A stretch of 64,000 bases of DNA, taken from NCBI RefSeq assembly GCF_000186865.1, contig NW_008705569.1:1443399-1507398 (forward strand), written 5' to 3'. Both the position numbers and the translations under genes were made by a program. Positions 57,201 through 64,000 of the stretch are shown here, piece by piece. The stretch is from Aureococcus anophagefferens. Taxonomy: Eukaryota > Sar > Pelagophyceae > Pelagomonadales > Pelagomonadaceae. The stretch's first letter is position 1. Each line of letters begins with the position of its first letter. The notes under the pieces were generated by a model. It saw only the letters and a program-made list of their open reading frames with translations, was not told the origin of the DNA and did no database searches.

Positions 57201-58852
57201 CTCGAGAGCGAACGGATCGAGCCGGATGTCCTTACGAGATCGACAAAAGAGCGAACATGCTCGTCGAAACCGACCAGAGAATCGTATCGCACGTCGAGCT
57301 CGTCGCCCAACAGCTCAGGCAACAGCGACTTCGGTAAGAAATAGTAACGGAGGTGCGACGCCCGCAGCTCCCAAATGCGAGCTTGAACCTCGGCTGCCGA
57401 AAAACGGCCGACCCTTAGCGACGACAGATCAGTCTGGTCCGCGGTCAGCAAAAAGAGCAAATAGCGAGCGAGCAGTTCGAGGTCGTCTCGTCCGGACCAC
57501 GTTCCACGGCCCGGATTAGCCGCGTGCCCGCGTAGCTCAGCGACGACGTGGTGATGACGCGCAAACGCCCGGTTGAACGCCCACGCGTAACGCTTGTCGC
57601 ACGACGACGCGACATCTCGCACGACGGCGATGAACGCGGGGACCTTGGCCACGTCGAAAGACTGCGGAACCTCCGCCTCGAGCGGCAAGTAATGGCGCAG
57701 ATCGGAGCGCCGGAGCTCGTCGAGCCGCGCAACGATGCGATCCACCGGAAAGATGCCAATTCGGAGCGACGCAAGGCGGTCGTCTTTAGGCGCAAGAAGA
57801 TGCTCCAGGTAGCCAACGAGGAGCTCGAGATCTTGACAGCGCGTCCAGCCGCCGACGTCGTCTCCAGCCGCGTAATCGCGCAGCATGTGCTCTAAGTCCG
57901 CGTCCAGCAAAAGCGCGCGTCTGAATGCCGACTCGTAATAGACGATACGTCTCATTTCGCACGCGACGGTCGCGGCCTTGCTAAGCGCGGCTTTCGGCAG
58001 CAAGAAAAACGTCTGCAAAGAAAGCAGAGTCCCATGTTCGTCGCACATGGGCTTTGTAAACGACAAAGTGAGAGGCTGCACACGGGACGAGAGCCACCGG
58101 ACGACATCAGCAAGGCCGCGCTCGTCAGGAGCAGGCAAAAGTAGAGAGCTCGATGCTGGCATCGTCGCGTAGCGAACGAGCCAGTCGCCCACGGCGACGT
58201 CCGACGATTTCGCCCGCGACCCAGGATGCAACGTCTTGACGCGCACGCACCAGCAACCGCCGAAGGCCGCAATCCGCGCGACCTCGAGCTCGATGCCGTG
58301 CGCACCGACGCCGACGTCGACTTGCACGTCGGCTGTACGCTTGATTGCGAGCAACCGATCTCGTACTTGAGCATAGGTTTTGTTGGAGCCATCGGCGTTG
58401 GAAATCGCGAAGCGATTCACCGGGAAGCAATCCGATTCGTGTGCATGTTGCGCGTACGACGCAAGAAGCGTAATATCCTGCGCAGCCGTCCAGCAACGGG
58501 CAGATCGCACGTTGGCCGCAAAGGCGCGCAGCTCGTGGAGAAATGCGTGACGATCCGCGACGGCCCGTGAACACGCGGTCTTCGCCGGGTCAGCCAGCAG
58601 CGTCGGACGAAAAAAGTCGAGCGCGGCGACGACCCGCAGCTCGGACGGCGGCGCGTGCGCAGACTCGCGCTGCGCCGATGCAGGATGCGGCGCACTAGCA
58701 CAAGATAGATCTAAGCGAGCATGGGGGACGACGGAGATCGACGACTGCACGTTCTTCTTGTCGGCGGACGATGCCAGCTTCGATGATGCCTCCTCTAATC
58801 GAGGGGCAGCGCCGGCGGTAGCGGCGCTGTCGATCGGAGATCGTGTGGCCAT
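48208..58852 (-). CDS. giant Helitron-type Rep-helicase with PDZ, Myb/SANT-like and UAS domains, four exons
   Basis: Exons 57236-58852, 53191-57197, 51212-53017 and 48208-51061 sum to 3,428 codons. N-terminus: SANT-like repeats (TAAQDITLLASYA, WTRCQDLELLVGYLEHLL, WSGRDDLELLARYLLFLL, WSVADDLELLSYFLRE) with a PDZ-like insert (GCWCVRVKTLHPGSRA ... VAVGDWLVRY). Centre: Cys-rich finger (CYVCYSCGVTMYQPYC) and Helitron N-terminal region (PQYFATFTANEFGWSD). Rep: SLHIHMAIWVE (HUH) and YISKYVTKPE (tyrosine motif). PIF1 helicase: GEAGTGKSLLLKLL, VVDEISML, FIAIGDLNQLPAVE, ACTIHRIQGATYE, YVALSRNKNSSNIHI. C-terminus: UAS thioredoxin-like domain. The first junction (38 nt) may instead be a frameshift. Confidence 0.7.
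48840..49580 (-). other. captured host segment encoding a UAS domain
   Basis: Within the last Helitron exon, GC-rich DNA encodes MFSPPTRLMHPGDF, GKAELKWLLVVITNEQVFGC, MNRDAWADETVQAVVE, SFVLWLRPHTD and HPHLAVVDPRTGRRLW. This is the UAS thioredoxin-like domain of UBXN7-type Cdc48/p97 cofactors. It is in frame with the helicase. Base composition and codon use match the 1-20 kb host genes rather than the rest of the element. Confidence 0.7.
51062..51211 (-). other. 150-nt intron in the Helitron gene
   Basis: GT at 51211-51210 and AG ending at 51062. Removal joins ESLFG to SCGGKSFIAIGDLNQLP and so rebuilds helicase motif III; reading through hits a stop. It contains an 8-bp inverted repeat GTAGGTGC-GTG-GCACCTAC near 51111-51129. 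Confidence 0.7.
53018..53190 (-). other. 173-nt intron in the Helitron gene
   Basis: GT at 53190-53189 and AG ending at 53018, phase 2. Removal joins EDQSRG directly to SLHIHMAIWVE, rebuilding the HUH motif in its normal context. 173 is not a multiple of three, which explains the frame change. Confidence 0.75.
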
Positions 58853-59232
58853 GGACGCACGCGCGGAGCGCGCGTCGGCGCTGGAGGGCCGAAGCCCTCG
58901 GGCCTAGACCAGAGAGGCGACCCAGAAGCGAACCTGCGCCTGCTCCCCACTATAGCTAAAAATAGAGCTTGCGAATATTTGACCAATATTTAGTCACGAT
59001 CTACAAGCTTGCAGATACGTAGCCATAGGCAGCACAAAGCAAAAAGAACCTAGCTGGAAAGCGCACCCGACGAGCTCCCCCGGCGCGTCGGTCGACGAGC
59101 GTCGCCGGGCCGACGCGACCTCGCCCGGAAAGGTGCGACGAGAGTTAGGGCTCAGGGTGGGAGGACTCCTCGGTGTGCCGGACGCTACTCGCGGGGATCG
59201 CAAGCGTCTCACGCCGGGTTGAGTTTCGGCGC
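58853..59232. other. intergenic between Helitron gene and RNR1
   Basis: 380 bp; AT-rich patch at about 58950-59000 (two AATATTT blocks) upstream of the Helitron gene. No coding sequence seen. Confidence 0.4.
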
Positions 59233-61614
59233 CTAGGCGCCGCAGGAGAGGCACTCGTGCTCCTCCGCCTCCTGGCCGTTGGCGAGTTCGAGCGCGGCGC
59301 CGCCACGGCTCTTGGCCGCCATGGCCTGGTCCACAGTGAAGGCGATGGCGTCGGCCTTGGGCCGCGTGCGGAGGTAGTACATGCCCGTCTTGAGGCCCTT
59401 CTTCCAGGCGTAGAAATGCATGGACGTGAGCTTGCCCGGGTTCGGGTCCGCGACGTGCAAATTCAGCGACTGCGACTGGCAGATGAACGCGCCGCGGTCC
59501 GCGGACATGTCCAGCACACACTTCTGCTTGATCTCCCACGTCGTCTTGTAGAGCGCCTTGAGATCGTCGGGGATGGCGAGAACGCCCTGGACAGAGCCCT
59601 TGTCCGCAATGATCTGGTTCCGGATCTCGGACGTCCACAAGCCAAGCGCGATGAGGTCCCGGAGGAGGTACTTGTTGACGACAGCGAACTCGCCCGCGAG
59701 CACGCGCCGCGTGTACATGTTCGACGTGAAGGGCTCGAAGGACTCGTTGTTGCCGAGGATCTGCGCCGTCGACGCCGTGGGCATGGGCGCGAGGAGGAGC
59801 GAGTTGCGGCAGCCGTGCTCGCCGAGGCGCGCGCGCAACCCCTCCCAGTCCCAGCGGTCCGACGGCTTCACGTTCCACAGGTCGAACTGGAAGAGGCCCT
59901 GGGACGTCGGCGACCCCGCGTAGGAGTCGTAGGGGCCGAGCTCCTGGGCCAGGTCGATGGACGCCTCCATGGCGCCGAAGTAGATGGTCTCGAAGACGTC
60001 CCTGTTGATCCGCTTCGCATCGTCGGACTCGTAGGGGTGGCGCAGCTTCGCAAGGGCGTCGGCCATGCCCTGGACGCCGATGCCGACGGGCCGGTGCTTC
60101 AGGTTCGACGACTTGGCCTCCTCCACCGGATAGTAGTTGACGTCGACAACTTTGTTGAGGTTTTTCGTCACGACGTAGGCCGTGCGCTTGAGCTTGGCGA
60201 AATCGAATGTCGCGGCGTCGCCGGCGCCATCGACGTGGACCGTGAGGTTGATGGACGCCAGGGTGCAAACCGCGATCTCGTCGGAGGCCGTGTACTCGAC
60301 AATCTCGGTGCACAGGTTCGACGACTTGATCGTGCCCAAATGCTTCTGGTTCGACTTGTCGTTGCAGGCGTCCTTGTAGAGCATGTAGGGCGTGCCCGTC
60401 TCGACCTGGCTGTCGAGGATGGCGAACCAGAGCTGCTGCGCGGGGATGGCCTTGCGCGCGCGGCCCTCGGCCTCGTAGCGCTCGTAGAGGGCCTCGAACT
60501 CGGCGCCGTGGCAGTCCGCGAGGCCCGGGCACTCGTTGGGGCACATGAGGGACCAGAACCCGTTAGCCTCGACGCGCTTCATGAACAGGTCCGGGATCCA
60601 GAGGCCGTAGAAGAGATCGCGCGCTCGCTCGAGCTCGTTGCCGTGGTTCTTCTTGAGGTCGAGCCACGTCTCGATGTCCGCGTGCCAGGGCTCGAGGTAG
60701 ATGGCGAAGGAGCCCTTGCGCCTGCCGCCGCCCTGGTCCACGTAGCGCGCCGTATCGTTGTAGACGCGGAGCATGGGCACGATGCCGTTCGACGTGCCGT
60801 TGGACCCGCAAATGTAGGAGTCCGTCGCACGGATATTGTGGACCGACAGGCCGATGCCGCCCGCGTACTTGGAGATGGCCGCGCAGCGCTTGAGCGTGTC
60901 GTAGATGCCCTCGATGGAGTCCTCCTTCATGGCCAACAGGAAGCACGACGACAGCTGCGGCCGCGGCGTGCCGGCGTTGAAGAGCGTCGGCGTCGCGTGC
61001 GTGAACATCTTCTGCGACATCATCTCATAGGTCTCCAGCGCGGCCGCCAGGTCATCGCCGTGGATGCCCAGCGCGACGCGCATGATCATGTGCTGAGGCC
61101 GCTCCGCGATCGCACCGTCGAGGCGCATGAGGTAGCTCCGCTCGAGCGTCTTGAACCCGAAATAGTCGTACTCGAAGTCGCGCTCGTAGACGATGGCCGC
61201 GTTGATCGCGTCCTTGTGCTTCTGCACCGTGGCGTAAGTCTCGTCGGAAATCAGCGCCGCGGGCTTCTTCGTCTTGGGGTGCATGTGCTTGTGGAGCTTC
61301 TCGACGACGTCGGAGAACGTGTTGTCCGTCGACTTGTGCAGGTTCGACACGGAGATGCGCGCGGCGAGCACGGAGAAGTCGGGGTGCTGCGTCGCCATGT
61401 AGGCCGTCGTCTGCGCCGCGAGCTCGTCGAGCTCGTGCGTCGTCACGCCGTCGTAGACGCCCTGGATCACCTTCTGCGTGATCTGGTTCGGCTTGATGTA
61501 CTTGGCGTCGAGGCCGTAGCAGAGCTTCTGAATGCGGCTCGTGATCTTGTCGTAGCGCACGGTCTCCTTCTTGCCGTTGCGCTTCACGACCTGCATGTCG
61601 TCGTCCGCGGACAT
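59233..61614 (-). CDS. RNR1: ribonucleoside-diphosphate reductase large subunit
   Basis: 793 aa, complete. N-terminal ATP-cone ([15 protein letters not shown]). Active-site segments: [15 protein letters not shown] (first redox Cys), SNLCTEI (N, C and E of the thiyl-radical site), the barrel segment [17 protein letters not shown], and the second redox Cys in [12 protein letters not shown]. The C-terminus ends HECLSCGA with the CxxC pair that re-reduces the site. It reduces ribonucleoside diphosphates together with the small subunit at 34.4-35.5 kb. Its promoter and first third are duplicated at 20.3-21.5 kb. Confidence 0.95.
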   Translation of the reverse strand: MSADDDMQVVKRNGKKETVRYDKITSRIQKLCYGLDAKYIKPNQITQKVIQGVYDGVTTHELDELAAQTTAYMATQHPDFSVLAARISVSNLHKSTDNTFSDVVEKLHKHMHPKTKKPAALISDETYATVQKHKDAINAAIVYERDFEYDYFGFKTLERSYLMRLDGAIAERPQHMIMRVALGIHGDDLAAALETYEMMSQKMFTHATPTLFNAGTPRPQLSSCFLLAMKEDSIEGIYDTLKRCAAISKYAGGIGLSVHNIRATDSYICGSNGTSNGIVPMLRVYNDTARYVDQGGGRRKGSFAIYLEPWHADIETWLDLKKNHGNELERARDLFYGLWIPDLFMKRVEANGFWSLMCPNECPGLADCHGAEFEALYERYEAEGRARKAIPAQQLWFAILDSQVETGTPYMLYKDACNDKSNQKHLGTIKSSNLCTEIVEYTASDEIAVCTLASINLTVHVDGAGDAATFDFAKLKRTAYVVTKNLNKVVDVNYYPVEEAKSSNLKHRPVGIGVQGMADALAKLRHPYESDDAKRINRDVFETIYFGAMEASIDLAQELGPYDSYAGSPTSQGLFQFDLWNVKPSDRWDWEGLRARLGEHGCRNSLLLAPMPTASTAQILGNNESFEPFTSNMYTRRVLAGEFAVVNKYLLRDLIALGLWTSEIRNQIIADKGSVQGVLAIPDDLKALYKTTWEIKQKCVLDMSADRGAFICQSQSLNLHVADPNPGKLTSMHFYAWKKGLKTGMYYLRTRPKADAIAFTVDQAMAAKSRGGAALELANGQEAEEHECLSCGA

Positions 61615-62309
61615 CGCACGGCCGCGCTCGCCGAGGGGCCTGCGGAGCGGCGGGCGGTCGGGGCACGACGAGGGAGGCGTCGCTCGGTGTGAATGTCGAG
61701 CGCGTGTTTGACCGCGTCGTGGAGCGCGAGGCCACGTGGCGGCACGCGAGTGCGCGGCGGCGGCGCGCGCGGGCGTCCGACCGAGTGGAGTTCGGGTCGT
61801 TGGGTGTGTTGCGGCGCGGACGGCGGTGTTTGGCGCGCGTCGAGCGCAGCGCGCGTGGCGGACGCAGCGCGCGGAGCCCAGTCACAGACGCTAGCACAGT
61901 TGTCACCCCGGACGATACGAGGCTCTTGAGCGGCGAGGAGGGCGGCGACCGTGATTAGAGGGCAGGAGCTGCCCCGTACGAATAAGCTTCGCACGAAAAG
62001 CGGGACGTTTAAGAGTGTAACTTCGACCTCGGCCGAGGACAAGCACGGAAGGAAAAGCATGGTAGGCGTCGACGGAGGGCCACCGATGGTCCGGGAGGAT
62101 CGGCGAAAACTATGAAGGTACCGTGCTGAAGTGATGCACTCCCGCGCAGTGGGCGGTCCGCCACTGCGAGGAGGAAACTTTCGTAGGCACGAAAGCATTA
62201 GGTGGGAATTCAAAGCCAGCGTTGACGCAACGATAAAAGTTGGGCAGCATGGCCGCGTAATCCCAGCGGCGGGTTCGTCGCGGCTGGCCGCTCAAAGCAA
62301 CACGAGAGG
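61615..62309. promoter_or_regulatory. divergent promoter region of RNR1 and the membrane-protein gene
   Basis: 695 bp without a gene. The ~190 bp next to RNR1 are the part copied at 20299-20493. GGGCAGC at 62242 lies before the plus-strand gene. Confidence 0.4.
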
Positions 62310-63908
62310 ATGGTCCTGCCGTGCTGGGACGAGACGGACAACGGCGTGCCGGACTTTTGCCTCGAGAACGAGCTCTGTCCCTTCCACCCGCATAACCCCT
62401 ACACGAACGACAACTGCGTCTGCCACGTCTTTGGGAACATCGGCTGGCAGTACTTTGACCACACGCGGAAGCGCTGGATGGGCCTGGCCATGTGGAGCAC
62501 GTTGCTCGCCATGTTCGTGACGACCTACGGCGCGCTGTCGTTGTCGAGCGACCAGCGGATCGTGCGCGTCGCGTACTGGCTCCGCATGGACACGAGCTAC
62601 GCGGAGGTCTACGTGAACGGCACGCTCGTCGACGACGACGGCGCGCTACTCAACGGGACCGTGGACACGCTCGGCGACGGCGCGCGGGCGTTCCTCGGAT
62701 TGTGCGCCATCGTCACGGTCCACGACGGCGAGATCACGCGCGACAAGTGGGACCACAACTACATGATCGGCTCCATCAACCGCAAGTCGAAGGAATCGCC
62801 CGTGCAGCGGCTCCAGGACGAGGTGCTGGACGAGTGCCGCGCGTCCATGGAGGGCATCCAGATCGGCGCGCTCCTGGGCTGCGTGACGCTCATCTTCGGA
62901 TTGGTCGGCACGATCAACCGCATGCGCTTCGCGAGCGACGCGAACGTCCAGAAGGGGTTGGGGCTCATCACGGACACCTGGGGCGCCCTGGCGCTGGGCT
63001 ACACGCTCCTGAACTTCTCGAGCCAGTGCTACTGGGACCTGCCGCCGTCGTACCGCGACGGCGCGACGAAGTACGACTTGGAGTACGCCTTCGGCCCCGG
63101 CTTCTACTGCTACGTCTTCTGCGCGGGCTCCGGTCTGATCCGCGCGGCGGCGCACTGGCTCACGCCGACGCCGGGCAACGGCTCCGGCGCCTGCAAGGCC
63201 GGGCTGCCGGAGTATCTGCTCGTGGGCACGCGGCACCACGCGGACTTCGACGAAGCGCCCAAGGACGCGGAGCCGGCGCCCGCCGCCGTCCTCGAGGAGC
63301 CGACGCCGTCGACGCCGGGCCGCCTCACGCCGCGGCGCGCGTCGAAGCGCATCTCCATGGCCTGGGGCGCGGGCGACGCGCCGCTCGGCACCGAGACGCC
63401 GCTGACGTGGGCCGAGGCGCGCGCGATCTGCCGCGAGCGCCGCGACTCCATCAAGGAGCTCCGCACGGCGCCGTCGCGCGCCGAGCGGTCGCCCATGCGC
63501 CGCCTCGCGAGCCGCGGCGCCTACTCGCCGGAGTTCGCCGCGGCCGTCGCGGAGGCGCGGCTCTCGGGGACGCCGCGGGACAAGCTCGCGCGCCGCCGCT
63601 CGTCGCCGCCGGGCTCGCGGTCGCCGCCGGACCGCCTCTCGACCATCGCCTCCGTCGCGTCGCTCTACTCCGAGGAGTTCCCGCCGGCGAGGACCGAGTC
63701 GGACCCGCTGCCCGCGCCGCCGCCGACGCCGACGCCGGACCGCGCGCGCGCCGCGTCCGACGGACCGCCGCCCGGGCCGAGCCCCGACCGCGAGGCGTCG
63801 GACCTCGAGCTCGCGGGCGTCGCGCCGCTGTCGCCGCCGCCGCCGCCGTCGCGGGCCGCCTCGAGCCCCGTCGACCTCGGCTCGTCGCGGCGGCGCCTGA
63901 GCATCTAA
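62310..63908 (+). CDS. four-pass membrane protein with disordered C-terminus
   Basis: 532 aa. Cys-rich N-terminus (CWDETDNGVPDFCLENELC), then a first helix (GLAMWSTLLAMFVTTYGAL), a large loop with two NGT glycosylation sites, and three more helices (IQIGALLGCVTLIFGLVG, ALALGYTLLNFSSQC, FYCYVFCAGSGLIRAA). The last ~220 residues are Pro/Ser/Arg-rich and probably cytosolic and phosphorylated. The topology is tetraspanin- or claudin-like, but no family signature is seen. Confidence 0.65.
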   Translation: MVLPCWDETDNGVPDFCLENELCPFHPHNPYTNDNCVCHVFGNIGWQYFDHTRKRWMGLAMWSTLLAMFVTTYGALSLSSDQRIVRVAYWLRMDTSYAEVYVNGTLVDDDGALLNGTVDTLGDGARAFLGLCAIVTVHDGEITRDKWDHNYMIGSINRKSKESPVQRLQDEVLDECRASMEGIQIGALLGCVTLIFGLVGTINRMRFASDANVQKGLGLITDTWGALALGYTLLNFSSQCYWDLPPSYRDGATKYDLEYAFGPGFYCYVFCAGSGLIRAAAHWLTPTPGNGSGACKAGLPEYLLVGTRHHADFDEAPKDAEPAPAAVLEEPTPSTPGRLTPRRASKRISMAWGAGDAPLGTETPLTWAEARAICRERRDSIKELRTAPSRAERSPMRRLASRGAYSPEFAAAVAEARLSGTPRDKLARRRSSPPGSRSPPDRLSTIASVASLYSEEFPPARTESDPLPAPPPTPTPDRARAASDGPPPGPSPDREASDLELAGVAPLSPPPPPSRAASSPVDLGSSRRRLSI

Positions 63909-64000
63909 CTTCTCGAACGGCAGCATCAAGGGCAAGGTCGGTGTAATCCTCGCGAAGCGCCGGATGTAAGACGACCCGGCTCGGTGATGTGATTCGCTGA

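Larger units (their letters stand above)
48208..58852 (-). mobile_element. Helitron-like rolling-circle transposon, ends not located
   Basis: Rep and PIF1-type helicase in one gene define the family. I could not fix the 5' TC and 3' hairpin-CTRR ends. A perfect palindrome CGACCCGCGGGTCG sits at the 3' end of the gene (48210-48223), followed by GTAG in the coding sense, but it lacks a clear CTRR end. Confidence 0.55.

Noticed and set aside
29500..59200. Integrated giant virus
   Set aside because: No capsid, packaging ATPase or viral polymerase was seen; introns and a Helitron explain the block better, though viral origin of single genes is not excluded.
59173..61692. 839-residue plus-strand frame opposite RNR1
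   Set aside because: Antisense of a fully conserved enzyme gene, composed of Arg/Val/Leu-rich shadow sequence.

Overview
The window looks like nuclear DNA of a small, very GC-rich stramenopile alga, most likely a pelagophyte related to Aureococcus or Pelagomonas. The reasons are: two proteins start with a signal peptide followed by the heterokont plastid-import motif (cleavage just before Phe: THA-FMAP and TDA-FVPS); one protein carries plastid targeting followed by a twin-arginine thylakoid-lumen signal; genes are tightly packed with short bidirectional promoters; MYND, ankyrin, RING-CH and 2-oxoglutarate-oxygenase families are frequent; and one intron (14316-14518) has the structure of an introner element, with terminal inverted repeats and an 8-bp target duplication, a type known from Aureococcus. 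No rRNA, tRNA or CRISPR array was found.

1-20 kb is dense, very GC-rich host sequence: the C-terminal part of a guanylate-binding-protein-like GTPase with a PH domain, a MYND/ubiquitin-like/SEC-C protein, a secreted unknown protein, a prolyl-hydroxylase fused to a Skp1-type GlcNAc transferase, an endocytic-adaptor-like protein, a secreted Asp/Asn beta-hydroxylase, a plastid-targeted XRN-type 5'-3' exonuclease, a MYND/RING-CH/TPR protein, a multi-pass membrane protein interrupted by the introner, a prenylated zinc-ribbon protein, a thylakoid-lumen EF-hand protein and an F-box protein.

20-25 kb is rearranged. The 5' end of a DJ-1 gene is cut by fragments that are identical to the promoter and first exon part of the ribonucleotide reductase large-subunit gene located at 59.2-61.6 kb. 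A more diverged copy of that same 5' end sits in front of a frameshifted ankyrin-MYND gene, and a ~140-bp promoter repeat precedes two unrelated genes.

24.7-33 kb carries a notable group: a CXXC-MBD protein, a Rossmann methyltransferase, an MBD/Tudor-like/2OG-oxygenase protein and an MBD plus DNMT3-like protein whose catalytic motifs look degenerate. This resembles a reader/writer/eraser set for DNA methylation.

29-59 kb is less GC-rich and every long gene is on the minus strand. It holds the ribonucleotide reductase small subunit, a RING protein, ankyrin, cyclin-like and nucleotidyltransferase-like proteins, several unknowns, and one very large Helitron-type Rep-helicase gene (48.2-58.9 kb, four exons, about 3,427 aa) with PDZ and Myb/SANT-like repeats at its N-terminus and a captured host UAS domain at its C-terminus. 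Several apparent frameshifts in this region are resolved by short GT-AG introns (44-173 nt) that restore conserved motifs. The intact ribonucleotide reductase large subunit and a four-pass membrane protein close the window.
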